Shown here: piece by piece, positions 16,282-25,561 of the stretch
Layout: each line of letters opens with the position of its first letter
Numbering within the stretch: position 1 is the stretch's first letter
DNA from: CAZSHX01 sp964606895
GTDB lineage: Bacteria; Bacteroidota; Ignavibacteria; Kapaibacteriales; UBA2268
Reading direction: 5' to 3'
Length of the DNA: 26,454 nucleotides
Assembly: GCA_964606895.1 (NCBI GenBank)
Contig: CAZSHX010000070.1
Span: 1 to 26,454, forward strand
Notes under the pieces: model-generated
What the model was told of the DNA's origin: nothing
Databases searched by the model: none
The model's input: the letters and a program-made list of their open reading frames with translations, nothing else
Position numbers and translations under genes: made by a program

Positions 16282-17622
16282 TCAATTCAAATTATTGATC
16301 TTCAGGTAATAATAATCTTCAAGATTTTGAATTAAATCATTGATAATACGGATATTTTCGTCAACTATTATTTTTTCGTTTTTAATCTGATTTGCCATAT
16401 CAATTTGAATAATCCTGATTTCAGAATATAGTTTATCAAGGTCGGCTCTTTTCTCGGAATTATGAAATTTTTCTTTGTAATCAAGCAATTTCAGATAATG
16501 ATTGTTAAGTTCTTTTTTTCTTCTTTTCTTTCTCCATAAAAAGAAATAAATGATGAGAGTATTGAACGCTCCAATTCCCGTTGCATACTTGACAATCTTG
16601 TTTCCGTATCTTTCAAATAATGAAGGTTCCGCTTTGTTCAGGAAAATCAAAGTTCCCTCATGATAGGGGAAAGCAGGATTTAGATTTTCAAAGTTAGTAC
16701 CGAATAAAGTCATATCAATTTTGCCACTTTTTTCTATTGCAAATTTAACTAAATCGAACACGACTTCACTCTCAACATTGTCTTTAGTGATTAGTATCAA
16801 ATCTTGTCTGATTGTAAGAATCGGATTTTGCGGTTCATTTCCAAATAATCCTTTTGGGATAATATGAGGAGAATAATATTTATTTTTCATACAGAATCCA
16901 TCCACAAAAGAACCCTGCCTGTAAAGTTTATAATCATCTAAAGTAAAAAAAGTGAAATCTTCATGCTTTTTGAGAAATCTGGTTAATCTGCTTTTTGAAT
17001 AGAAATTAACAGGTGTAAATGAAACTTCGATATCATACGGCATTTCAGCAAGTTTTTTATAATTGTTATAATAATCCAGACTGTCTATTTTTATGTTTGT
17101 ATCGAGTATGGAATAATCAAATTGGGTCTTAATGATATTCATCTTGGTTGTGTCAACCCCCAAATCATTTAGTGCATCTAAAATCATCTTTCTGTCGTAA
17201 CTGAGAATAGCGACTTTTCTACCCTCGAATAATTCTTCTATATTATTGAATGTAAGAGATTTCTTATGAATTATATATAAAAATTTTGATGATATAGGTA
17301 GAACGGTTCTAATATTTTTTGTTTTTTCGTTCTTTTCTGCATTTCCATTATAAGTATCATTGTAAATGATTGCGAAATCATCGTTCTTTTTAAAAAGATT
17401 CGTTGTATTCTTTTCAAAAGTGTAATCTACTCCATAATTCAATTTGAATTGTATTTTATTATCGGAAAACTTCGAATATTTATCCGTAATATCTTTGATT
17501 GTCCTGTATTCCGTAACTTTACTTGTCGGAGATACTCCAATGTTATAGGTTTTCTGTTTTGGACTGCAACCGATTAAAACAATAAAAATAATGAATAATT
17601 CTATTTTTGTACTTAATTTCAT
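16282..17622 (-). CDS. Membrane-anchored TAXI/NMT1-like solute-binding lipoprotein with cytosolic coiled coil
   Basis: 446 residues. It begins with a lipoprotein signal, lipobox L16-I-G-C19. The body (~25-340) shows two-lobe periplasmic binding features, and FPYHEGTLIFLNKAEPSLF near residue 320 resembles the conserved C-terminal segment of TAXI-family TRAP receptors (proline-leucine-histidine...). A single membrane segment (~344-363) is followed by KKRRKK and an ~80-residue charged, probably coiled-coil tail, predicted cytosolic. A lipid anchor and a C-terminal membrane span on the same chain is unusual for a soluble receptor. No TRAP DctQ or DctM transporter subunit is nearby. It may sense a ligand rather than feed a transporter. 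The family assignment is by pattern; divergence is strong. Confidence 0.6.
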   Translation of the reverse strand: MKLSTKIELFIIFIVLIGCSPKQKTYNIGVSPTSKVTEYRTIKDITDKYSKFSDNKIQFKLNYGVDYTFEKNTTNLFKKNDDFAIIYNDTYNGNAEKNEKTKNIRTVLPISSKFLYIIHKKSLTFNNIEELFEGRKVAILSYDRKMILDALNDLGVDTTKMNIIKTQFDYSILDTNIKIDSLDYYNNYKKLAEMPYDIEVSFTPVNFYSKSRLTRFLKKHEDFTFFTLDDYKLYRQGSFVDGFCMKNKYYSPHIIPKGLFGNEPQNPILTIRQDLILITKDNVESEVVFDLVKFAIEKSGKIDMTLFGTNFENLNPAFPYHEGTLIFLNKAEPSLFERYGNKIVKYATGIGAFNTLIIYFFLWRKKRRKKELNNHYLKLLDYKEKFHNSEKRADLDKLYSEIRIIQIDMANQIKNEKIIVDENIRIINDLIQNLEDYYYLKINNLN

Positions 17623-17822
17623 AAGAATCCAATTTTAAATTTTAGTAAAAAAAGCACTCAGTTTAAATAAATCATGAGTTTAAAAACATAAATTAGTAAT
17701 AATTTATATCACATCCAAAGGTGATGGCAAAAAACACTATTTTCTGAGATATGAGATTTGCTTAATACTTATTTGCAATTCATAAAAGTAATAATTTATT
17801 TTTGAGAACCTGAAAAACAATC

Positions 17823-18461
17823 TCACTTTTCAGGGGCAAAACCTATAGTTTGTCCCAAAATAATCTGCTGGTCAGAAGTAAGTTTCAATTCTTTTGCCAA
17901 TTCATCTTTTTTGATGGAAGCTCTAATGACAACGTTAAAACCCTGTGATGCACAGTAAAGGTAAACATTTTGCCCGATAAATCCGGCATCAGCACCAATA
18001 TTGATTAATAATCCATCGCCCTCCCTTTTCTCAATCTTTTTCATGTTTGCAACATATATAAAATTGAGCGGAGCGGTTTTCACGAAATCCTGAGTTCCTG
18101 CAAAAGCTCTCAAATCTTTATCTGAAATCAAATTCAAAGAATGTTCTTTTGCATTATAAAGAAATGCTCCTTTCTGCATAATCACATAAACATCAATTTC
18201 CTGCCAGTTCATAGCCGATGGAGCAGTTCGCTTTCCTGTTTCTGTTCTATTAATTCCGTTTGCCGACCAAAGAAGATTAGACAAATCCTGCAACGGAATA
18301 TCCTTGGAACTGAATTCCCTCGACGAATGTCTCAAGGAAAATACTTCCATCAAAGGTTTCCCGATATTTTTCTGAGGCTCGGGAAGTTTTTGAGAAAAGG
18401 ATTCAAATATCGAAAAAATCGAAAAAGCAAAAACTGCGAATAAAAAAAGATTCGGTTTCAT
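17823..18461 (-). CDS. Exported SagB/nitroreductase-family flavoprotein
   Basis: 212 residues. A signal peptide (about 1-23, ending SFS) is followed by a nitroreductase/SagB-type core: RHSSREF (44-50), NLLWSANGINR, TAPSAMNWQEIDVYV and GADAGFIGQNVYLYCASQG, the segments that build the FMN pocket and dimer interface in this family. Members use NAD(P)H-dependent flavin chemistry or dehydrogenate azolines in peptide maturation. No peptide precursor or YcaO partner is present here, so a specific role is unknown. The signal peptide has no twin-arginine motif, so an FMN enzyme would have to acquire its cofactor outside the cytosol, or the signal is not cleaved. It lies 24 nt downstream of the phosphatase gene and is likely co-transcribed. 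Confidence 0.82.
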   Translation of the reverse strand: MKPNLFLFAVFAFSIFSIFESFSQKLPEPQKNIGKPLMEVFSLRHSSREFSSKDIPLQDLSNLLWSANGINRTETGKRTAPSAMNWQEIDVYVIMQKGAFLYNAKEHSLNLISDKDLRAFAGTQDFVKTAPLNFIYVANMKKIEKREGDGLLINIGADAGFIGQNVYLYCASQGFNVVIRASIKKDELAKELKLTSDQQIILGQTIGFAPEK

Positions 18462-18485
18462 ATCGTCTCCAAATATATTTATAAA

Positions 18486-19586
18486 TTATTTCTTAAGCTC
18501 AAGCTTATCAAGTACTTCAAGTTTGTCAGTATAAATTGTAATAGTCAATTTTCCGTCAATATAATCGGCAATACCGAAATGATTGACTTTTGCTGACTTT
18601 TTCGTAAATTTTGTGTCTTTAGGGGTGTAAAGTGGGGCTCCTCCTCCGGCAACTGTAAAGTGATGAATACCGTTCACAAGATTATGTTGGTAAAAGTGAG
18701 AATGTCCCGTAAGAACTACATCAACAGCGGATTTTTCAAATACTTCTTCCGATAAAGCACGAAAAACTTTGTTGTCGCCATGCCCGCCACCGCAGTAAGC
18801 AGATTCATGAAAAACAACTATTTTGAATTTTTTATTAGATGATTTCAAATCACTCTTTGCAAATTCGTATTGCTGACTTCCTTTTTTGCAAGGATGCTCG
18901 GTACTTAATACCAAAAAATGAATATCACCATAGTCAAAAGAATAGTATTCCTGTTTGCCGGATTTTGATTCCGGAGTCTGCTGAAAAGCCTGTGTGTTTT
19001 GTGTCCATCCTTCATGATTACCAATCGCGTTGAAAAATGGAACCTTTGAAATTAATTCAAGTTCTTCGGGAATGAAAAATTCTTCCTTCCATGTATTGTG
19101 ACTGCTGTTCATGCATAAATCTCCGTTATACATCGAAAATACGGGATTGAATGGAATAATATCCTTTGCAATTTTTGCATGCATTTTTGGATTTGAACGG
19201 CAATCGCCCATAATTGCAAACCGAAAATTTCCGGCTCCCTCAACAGCAGTGGTAAATTCCGAAATATTTGATTTTCTATTATTCAATGTAGCACGATAAT
19301 AATATTTTGTTGCGGGAGTTAAATTATCCAGCTTAATCTTATGGATATATGCTTTGGGAGAAGCATTGAGTTCCGAAGTAATTTTTGTTTTAGCAGTTGA
19401 GCCAAGTTTATCTGAAGTACCATATTCAACGGTAACCGGGTCTTTCGATGTACTTTCTACCATAACATAAATACTTGTAGGAGTTACAGCCTGAAGATAA
19501 GGTGCCATAGTTAAACCCGCCCAAACAGATGCCGAACAACAAATCAGAATAGCTGTGACAAACAATTGAAATCTGTAAATTTTCAT
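18486..19586 (-). CDS. Exported purple-acid-phosphatase-like metallophosphoesterase
   Basis: 366 residues. A signal peptide (1-23, ending VWA) is followed by an N-terminal fibronectin-like domain (~25-112; TPTSIYVMVES, PATKYYYRATL), and a metallophosphoesterase domain. The metal-binding motifs are in order: Asp128 (IMGDCRS), Asp156 (MYNGDLC), GNHE (189-192), His260 (VVFHE), GHSH (294-297). These fit the PAP/phosphodiesterase fold with a dinuclear site. The protein should be periplasmic or surface-exposed, releasing phosphate from organic esters. It is followed 24 nt later by the nitroreductase gene, in the same orientation. Confidence 0.9.
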   Translation of the reverse strand: MKIYRFQLFVTAILICCSASVWAGLTMAPYLQAVTPTSIYVMVESTSKDPVTVEYGTSDKLGSTAKTKITSELNASPKAYIHKIKLDNLTPATKYYYRATLNNRKSNISEFTTAVEGAGNFRFAIMGDCRSNPKMHAKIAKDIIPFNPVFSMYNGDLCMNSSHNTWKEEFFIPEELELISKVPFFNAIGNHEGWTQNTQAFQQTPESKSGKQEYYSFDYGDIHFLVLSTEHPCKKGSQQYEFAKSDLKSSNKKFKIVVFHESAYCGGGHGDNKVFRALSEEVFEKSAVDVVLTGHSHFYQHNLVNGIHHFTVAGGGAPLYTPKDTKFTKKSAKVNHFGIADYIDGKLTITIYTDKLEVLDKLELKK

Positions 19587-19706
19587 ATTATACCTTAAAA
19601 AAATGAATAAATAATAATGAATTATTCCTCAATAATTCATAAATACGATTTTTGGCAAAAATATTGCTAAACAATTAATTTTATCCAATTTTTATTAATA
19701 CAGACA

Positions 19707-20465
19707 TTGACTGAACAAAAGAAAATAATTGCTTTCATACCATCAAGGTTTGCATCTACAAGATTACCCGGCAAACCTTTGATTGATATTTGCGGAAAAA
19801 CCCTTATTCAAAGAGTTTGGGAAGGTGCCGCACAGTCAAAAATTCTGCAAAGAATTATTATTCCAACTGATGACGAGAGAATTGCAGAGCACTGCTTTAA
19901 TATTGGTGCCGAAGCTGTTATGACAAGTCCCGACCTGATGAGCGGTTCGGATAGAATACTCTCTGCTTACTCGATGGTTGGCGAATATGCTGATATTATT
20001 ATCAATATTCAGGGCGATGAACCTTTGATAACAGGCGAATTAATTGACCAACTGATTGTTCAATTCCTGAATTCGGGTGCCGAAGTCGGAACTTTAATAA
20101 AAAAGATTAAGATAAATGATGAGATTTTCGAACCATCGGTGGTGAAAGCCTTAATTGACCACGATAATTATGCTGTTTACTTTACCAGAAGTCCTGTCCC
20201 GTGGATGAGGGACTGGGACAAAAGTGCTTGGAGCGAATCGCGGCTCCACTATAAGCACCTTGGAATATATATTTACAAAAAGAGTGCTTTGGAACAATTT
20301 GGAACTCTGAAACCAACAAAACATGAACTTGCCGAAAAACTTGAGCAATTACGATTTCTGGATAATGGCATTAAAATATTCTGCGTTGAAACCGACAAAG
20401 AATTAATTGGAGTTGACACTCCCCAAGACCTTGAAGAAGTCAGAAATTATTACATAGCAAAGTGA
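19707..20465 (+). CDS. kdsB: 3-deoxy-manno-octulosonate cytidylyltransferase
   Basis: 252 residues, the normal length. It activates Kdo by making CMP-Kdo from CTP in the cytosol, a step of LPS inner-core synthesis. Key motifs are PSRFASTRLPGKPL (12-25, CTP binding), NIQGDEP (100-106), LGIYIYKKSALEQF, and LEKLEQLRFLDNGIKI near the C-terminus. Start: no ATG is available, and TTG at 19707 gives the expected N-terminus six residues before the first strand (IIAFIP). It is a single gene divergent from the phosphatase gene. Together with GT9 it indicates an LPS with a Kdo inner core. Confidence 0.95.
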   Translation: MTEQKKIIAFIPSRFASTRLPGKPLIDICGKTLIQRVWEGAAQSKILQRIIIPTDDERIAEHCFNIGAEAVMTSPDLMSGSDRILSAYSMVGEYADIIINIQGDEPLITGELIDQLIVQFLNSGAEVGTLIKKIKINDEIFEPSVVKALIDHDNYAVYFTRSPVPWMRDWDKSAWSESRLHYKHLGIYIYKKSALEQFGTLKPTKHELAEKLEQLRFLDNGIKIFCVETDKELIGVDTPQDLEEVRNYYIAK

Positions 20466-20479
20466 TGAATTGTTGAGTT

Positions 20480-20503
20480 GTTTAGTTGGTTAGGTGTTAG
20501 TTG
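20480..20503. repeat. AACTAA-type repeat motif (inverse copy of 25875-25899)
   Basis: GTTTAGTTGGTTAGGTG... reads as a close inverse of the 25875-25899 segment, differing by a substitution and one base. Such runs of AACTAA/CACCTAA words lie after kdsB and in the right-end repeat island. Confidence 0.55.
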
Positions 20504-20694
20504 ATGAAAGAAATTAAATGCTTAACTCAACTATCTGAGTTGAAAAAAATAGTCTAAAAAAGACGTTAACTGCTTGAAAAATAAAAAAAAACGGAAACCC
20601 CTTTGTTATTTACTTGTAATTCATTTCCTTGAAAATGGATGGTAATCAAGGAACAAAAAATATAAGAACTCTACCTCTAAGCTGGAGTCTGTCT

Positions 20695-20733
20695 AAAAGA
20701 AAAAAAACAAAGGGCTGAAAATTTTCAGCCCTT
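20695..20733 (-). terminator. Terminator of the S8 protease gene
   Basis: A perfect 24-bp palindrome (20710-20733; arms AAGGGCTGAAAA and TTTTCAGCCCTT) lies 20 nt after the protease stop. On the minus strand it is followed by a T-rich tract (20695-20709). Confidence 0.88.
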
Positions 20734-20752
20734 ACGTTTTACTTCGGAACAA

Positions 20753-23700
20753 TTATCTCACTAAAAACTTCTTTCGGTAATTATTTAATCCAACTTTTAA
20801 ATTGACAATATACATTCCTGATGGAATATTGCTCAAATCATGTTCAATTGAATTGAAACCCAAAAGTAGAAATCCTTTGAAAACATCATTGACTTTTCTT
20901 CCAAGCAAATCCTGAATTGAAATTTCAACATTTTCTGAACGCAAAAGATTGAAAGTGAATTCAGTATTACCCTCTGAAGGATTTGGGAAGATATTGAATT
21001 CCAACTGACTGAGAATGTAATCGTCATTTTCGATTGAAGTGGGGGAGACTCCTATTCCTTTAAGAGAAACATTCAGCAAACTTTGTTTTGCATCGCTTGT
21101 TATTTTCAGAGTAGCTTCTTTATCTCCTGAAGTTGTCGGATTGAATTTCACCCTGATAATTGATGTTTTATCCGGTGGGAGAGTTTCCTCCGTAACACCG
21201 ATGATTTTGAAATCGTCAGCAACTGTTCCGTTGCCGGGTATTATAGTATAAACTGTTTTTACGTCGTAGTTACCTGTACTTCGGATGGACACATTTTTTG
21301 ATTTGCTCAATCCAACATCAACAGAATCATAAGCTACACTCGTTCCGGTTGTTATTTCAAGTTGCTTGTCAACTATTTTAGGTATAATTCCAAATTCCAG
21401 ATAACCGATTTTGTCACCAAAATCCCAAAGTCTTATTTTGTTTTTTCCGAAAAATACTCCGGCACCGATTTGAATATTACCATGAAATGCACTTAAAACG
21501 GAAGTCCAAGTTGTACCGTTGTCTGTTGTTCCATATACCTGACCGCTTGAGCAAAGAAGAATAATCAGGTTAGTTTCATCGCAGGAATAAATATATACCG
21601 GATTGAGTTGACTTGCACCGAAATTAAATTTGTTAGCAGTCCACGAAACACCGCCGTCATTAGTTGAGGCAACAATTCTGGGAGCGTATCTGTCCGTGGA
21701 TTCAGCATATATAGCAATGCCATTATTCACATCCTTGAAAAGAATCTGGTAAACAATAGCGGCTTTTGTTATAGTCGCTGATTTCCATGAGTATCCCATG
21801 TCAACAGTACGAAAGATTCTTCCTTTTGTAGTCCCAAACCAGCCATAAGTTTTTAGCCAGAAAGCCGAACCGGCTCGACCATTTTCATTTGTTAAAGGAA
21901 CAGGGGCGTTAGCAATTGCTTCCCATGTGTTTCCGGAATCAGCTGAGGTAGCAATGCCGAATTTTCCATTCATTGGGTCGCCAAGTATGATGCCGTTCAT
22001 ATCGTTGAAAAAATAAACGGCATTAATAAATCCTGTAATTGCAGAAAGATTTTTAGTTTCCCAGTTTGAACCTCCATCGTAGGTCCTGATAACACTTGAT
22101 GTTTTACGATTTGAAGAACCCGTACCAAAATAGGCTCTATTTAAATCGAAGGCATGAACGCAGTAAGAACCTTCGCCATTAGGTGCGATGGCTCCGGTTT
22201 GAGGTGCAGAACCATTTATTCTGAGAGCTCCACCTTTCCATTGGAAAGCCGCTCCGCCTGTTCCTGCCGCCCAAACGATATTTTCGGTAACAGCAACAGC
22301 CTGAGCCCATTCAGAAGGTTCATAACCGTCCTTGAAGGTGTAAAAAGCATTGTAACTGTTATTTGATGCAAGTTTAACAGGGATTTTCAATAATTGATAA
22401 TCTGTATAGGTGCCGCTTTCGAATGTTACCTGCAAATTGACATAACCAACAAACCAAGGATTTAAATTCGTTAATTGCACAGTTAAATCAAATCCGGTTT
22501 CTTCAAGGGTTTTAAGTTCTCCAACAGGGATTAAAGATTTGGATACTGAAAGTGCATTACCTTGCGGTTTAATTTTAACTTTTAAATCGGACGCTACACC
22601 TAAATAGTTTTTTATTTTTAAAGTAATTTTAGTCGAATCGAAACTGGTGATGGCATCGCCTGAAGTGAAATTTACCTCCGAGATTTCAACACCGGGTATA
22701 TTGCGTGAGTTATTGTTATTATAGTCAAGGGCATTGTTAGCATTAGTTCTGCCATAATAATATGGTCTTTGAGTTGCATCTTTGGTAATAACATTATCAG
22801 ATGTACTTCTGATTTGATGGAGGATTTGTTTTGGTTCCCAATTTTTGTGAATTGATTTAATCAATCCTGCCAGTCCTGAAGTTATTGGAGTCGCCATTGA
22901 AGTACCGTCCAAATTCTGATATTTGTTGCCGGGCATGGTAGCATAAATGCCGCTTCCCGGTGAATAGACAGTTACCAGCCAGCCAATATTTGAAAATGCT
23001 GATGCCTGATCATTACTTGCAGTTGCACCGACGCAAAGAACATTATTGTACGATGCAGGATACTTAGGCTCTTCGTCAATATTTTGTTTGTAATCATTAG
23101 CCGCGGCAACAACTACAAGCGAGCCTTTTTTAACTGCGGCATTTATTATATCCTGCTCAACAGGACTGTAACCGGAGCCACCCCAACTACAGTTAATAAT
23201 ATCAGCACCTAAATTTGCGGCATACGCTATACCGTCATAAGCACGAAGAATAGCTTGCTGATCATTGTCTATCGAACATTTAATCGGTATAATTGAGCAA
23301 TTGAATCCAATACCGGCTATTCCTTTGCTGTTGTTGGTTGTTGCCGAGGCACATCCGGCAACATGTGTTCCATGATAGCCGTTTCCGATATTTGTAGCAT
23401 CGTTATCTTCACGATAATTACCCATTGCTACATCGTTATAAGTAATGTTTCCTATTAAATCCCAACCATTTACGTCGTCAATTTTGCCGTTCCCGTCGTC
23501 ATCTATTTTGTTTGTTCGTTTGTCATTTCCGTCTTTATCTAAACCAATTTCTCCGGGATTTTCATAGATGTTTCCAATTAAATCTTCATGCTTCCAATCA
23601 GTTCCACAATCAACAATTGCAATTTTAACATTCTTGTCGCCTTTCGACAGTTCCCAAGCTTTTTTCATATTCATATTTGTAATTGCCCATTGGCTTTTCA

Positions 23701-24232
23701 AGCTTGGGTCGTTTGGAGTGTAATCGCAGGTATATCTTTTGAAAACAGGGCAGACATACTCTATTTCGGGATTATCCATCAATTCTGCACAAACGTCATA
23801 AGGGTCCATAGCATCAGAATATTGAATTTCAAATATTCTCTCAAGACCGAATTCATCATTTGCAAGTAGATTACTGTATGAATTTGAGGGTAACAAACTC
23901 CTTGACCTGACAATATTATATCTTGAAAGTGATTCCCTTAAAACAGCAGAGAAAAACACACTACCACCCTTATCATTCGGCATGGTTGTCTTTGTTTTAA
24001 GATGGATAACATTCGGGAGATAGTATTCGGGAGCCAGTTTCTTTATTGAAAAAATGTTTGCGGCTTTTGTTGTGCCGTCGGGATTAACTTTTCCCGGGAT
24101 GTAAACCGAATATTCCTTAAGATTAGCAGAAACATTTTTCATTCCTGCATTTGAATGAAATTCAGAAAAGGAATTCAAATTAAGTACGACAAAAAAGCAA
24201 ATAAATATAGAAATTCTGTAAAAATAATTCAT
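20753..24232 (-). CDS. T9SS-secreted subtilisin-like protease with beta-propeller
   Basis: 1159 residues. A signal peptide (~1-23) is followed by a pro-region (~30-165) and an S8 catalytic domain (~180-500) with Asp208 (IAIVDCGTDW), His287 (YHGTHVAG), oxyanion Asn379 (AAAND) and Ser445 (DGTSMATP). An acidic DKDGNDK...DDDGNGKIDD insert (~232-253) probably binds calcium. After an Ig-like linker (~510-625) come five Asp-box-like repeats (TYDGGSNWE, SADSGNTWE, VDMGYSWK, TNDGGVSWT, TTDNGTTWT; ~640-950), consistent with a BNR/YCF48-type propeller. Residues ~960-1063 form another beta-sandwich. The last ~82 residues are a T9SS sorting domain (FPNPSEG, IPSGMYIVNL). It would be displayed on or released from the cell surface and hydrolyse extracellular protein. 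Confidence 0.93.
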   Translation of the reverse strand: MNYFYRISIFICFFVVLNLNSFSEFHSNAGMKNVSANLKEYSVYIPGKVNPDGTTKAANIFSIKKLAPEYYLPNVIHLKTKTTMPNDKGGSVFFSAVLRESLSRYNIVRSRSLLPSNSYSNLLANDEFGLERIFEIQYSDAMDPYDVCAELMDNPEIEYVCPVFKRYTCDYTPNDPSLKSQWAITNMNMKKAWELSKGDKNVKIAIVDCGTDWKHEDLIGNIYENPGEIGLDKDGNDKRTNKIDDDGNGKIDDVNGWDLIGNITYNDVAMGNYREDNDATNIGNGYHGTHVAGCASATTNNSKGIAGIGFNCSIIPIKCSIDNDQQAILRAYDGIAYAANLGADIINCSWGGSGYSPVEQDIINAAVKKGSLVVVAAANDYKQNIDEEPKYPASYNNVLCVGATASNDQASAFSNIGWLVTVYSPGSGIYATMPGNKYQNLDGTSMATPITSGLAGLIKSIHKNWEPKQILHQIRSTSDNVITKDATQRPYYYGRTNANNALDYNNNNSRNIPGVEISEVNFTSGDAITSFDSTKITLKIKNYLGVASDLKVKIKPQGNALSVSKSLIPVGELKTLEETGFDLTVQLTNLNPWFVGYVNLQVTFESGTYTDYQLLKIPVKLASNNSYNAFYTFKDGYEPSEWAQAVAVTENIVWAAGTGGAAFQWKGGALRINGSAPQTGAIAPNGEGSYCVHAFDLNRAYFGTGSSNRKTSSVIRTYDGGSNWETKNLSAITGFINAVYFFNDMNGIILGDPMNGKFGIATSADSGNTWEAIANAPVPLTNENGRAGSAFWLKTYGWFGTTKGRIFRTVDMGYSWKSATITKAAIVYQILFKDVNNGIAIYAESTDRYAPRIVASTNDGGVSWTANKFNFGASQLNPVYIYSCDETNLIILLCSSGQVYGTTDNGTTWTSVLSAFHGNIQIGAGVFFGKNKIRLWDFGDKIGYLEFGIIPKIVDKQLEITTGTSVAYDSVDVGLSKSKNVSIRSTGNYDVKTVYTIIPGNGTVADDFKIIGVTEETLPPDKTSIIRVKFNPTTSGDKEATLKITSDAKQSLLNVSLKGIGVSPTSIENDDYILSQLEFNIFPNPSEGNTEFTFNLLRSENVEISIQDLLGRKVNDVFKGFLLLGFNSIEHDLSNIPSGMYIVNLKVGLNNYRKKFLVR

Positions 24233-24270
24233 GTATTCTCCGAATGAAAAAAAATAAATTTCAAGTTAAT

Positions 24271-24307
24271 AAAAAAAATTGTTTCTTAACGAAATTAAGA
24301 AACAATT
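24271..24307 (-). terminator. Terminator of the receiver-CheB gene
   Basis: Arms AATTGTTTCTTAA (24277-24289) and TTAAGAAACAATT (24295-24307) form a 13-bp stem with a 5-nt loop. On the minus strand it ends in eight T (24271-24278). Confidence 0.85.
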
Positions 24308-24353
24308 TATCAGATAAAATATTTTTTCTGTTATTTTAAATTTCAATATCATA

Positions 24354-25391
24354 TTATTGAACAGTATTAGCTTTTTTCAATTTTGCTGATAAAGGAAAAA
24401 CAGTACTTGCAATAGTATTACCTAAATCGTTTAATTGAACAAGTTTGTGGCTGATACCCATTTCAATAACTGTTTTTGGCATTGATGGAGCAATTGCGGT
24501 CTCCGGATCCTGAACCAAAACAACTCCGTGATTTGAAGCAATCTGAAAAGCACCTTGAGCTCCGTCTCTGCCCAAACCCGTTAAGATTACTCCAACAGCA
24601 TAAGAACCAAATGCCTGAGATACACTTCTGAACAATGGGTCAGCGGCTGGTCGAACAAAGTTTTCTTTGGGTCCTTCATCGAGAATTATTTTGAATGTAT
24701 TCGGTTCTATCCTCAAATGTTTGTCGCCGGGAGCAATATAAACATTCCCTGCTTCTGATATCATTCCATTTACCGCCAGTTTAACTTTCATCAAAGATTC
24801 TTTTTCGAGTCTGAGTGCAAATGTTTCCAGCATCCACGGCGGACCGTGCTGAACAATATAAATAGCGGCATTTGTGTTTCCGGGAAGTTGCTTGAAAATT
24901 TCTATTAATGCTGGAGGACCGCCTGTACTCGAAGCAATCGCAATTCCTACAAACGGGGGCAGTGTTTCAAGTTCAGTAGATTTCGCGTGATCGGAAATAA
25001 ATGGAGGTGCCTGGTTCTTTTTTGCTAATCCATCTTTGACACGACCAATCAAATCTTCGACATCTATTGGTTTTGCTATATATTCATCGGCTCCTGAATC
25101 AAGAGCATAATTTTTTGCTCCTTCGGAAACCAAAGCAGTAACCATAATAATAAGCGGAAGCGGTCTGATTTTTTCTCTGACTCTTCTTATAAGCTCAATC
25201 CCATCTATCTGTGGCATCATCCAGTCGGTAAGCAGAGCATCAAAGCTCTCACGTTCAAGATGAACCAGAGCATCATGCCCGTTATGAGCCACCACAACAG
25301 AATATCCAGCTTTGGATAATATCCTTTTCAGGAGAATGGAATTTGTTAATTCATCCTCTGCTACTAATATTTTTTTCGTGTCACTCATCAT
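24354..25391 (-). CDS. Response-regulator receiver fused to CheB methylesterase domain
   Basis: 345 residues. The receiver domain (1-120) has Glu12-Asp13, phospho-acceptor Asp56 (LLTDWMMPQIDG), Thr85 and Lys107. A linker leads to a CheB domain (~146-340) with the catalytic triad Ser155 (ASSTGGPPAL), His182 (VQHGPPW) and Asp276 (GLGRDGAQGA). CheB demethylates and deamidates chemoreceptors. No cheR, cheA or receptor gene lies in the window, so this is either an orphan CheB or one serving a chemosensory cluster elsewhere. The receiver resembles a general response regulator (EDELTNSILLKRIL) more than the usual CheB opening. Two ATGs are adjacent; either gives the same protein within one residue. 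Confidence 0.9.
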   Translation of the reverse strand: MMSDTKKILVAEDELTNSILLKRILSKAGYSVVVAHNGHDALVHLERESFDALLTDWMMPQIDGIELIRRVREKIRPLPLIIMVTALVSEGAKNYALDSGADEYIAKPIDVEDLIGRVKDGLAKKNQAPPFISDHAKSTELETLPPFVGIAIASSTGGPPALIEIFKQLPGNTNAAIYIVQHGPPWMLETFALRLEKESLMKVKLAVNGMISEAGNVYIAPGDKHLRIEPNTFKIILDEGPKENFVRPAADPLFRSVSQAFGSYAVGVILTGLGRDGAQGAFQIASNHGVVLVQDPETAIAPSMPKTVIEMGISHKLVQLNDLGNTIASTVFPLSAKLKKANTVQ

Positions 25392-25529
25392 TTACCTGCT
25401 TAATAAGAATTTATCTATATTTTCAAAAAAGAATACATATTTCACAATAAATAATCAATTCGTATTCTTGCGAAATAAAAACATTCAATCATTATTATCG
25501 GCAAAATTAAAAATATATTTAATATAAAT

Positions 25530-25561
25530 AAAAAAAAAGGCAGATATTTTTATTATCTGCC
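25530..25561 (-). terminator. Orphan terminator or attenuator upstream of the CheB gene
   Basis: GGCAGATA (25539-25546) pairs with TATCTGCC (25554-25561), with a TTTTTAT loop. On the minus strand it is followed by a T run (25530-25538). It sits 139 nt upstream of the CheB start with no gene to its right on the same strand. Confidence 0.7.

Noticed and set aside
25312..25527. 71-codon plus-strand open frame opposite the CheB start
   Set aside because: It is antisense to the receiver-domain N-terminus and continues in AT-rich non-coding DNA; no homology or signal peptide visible.
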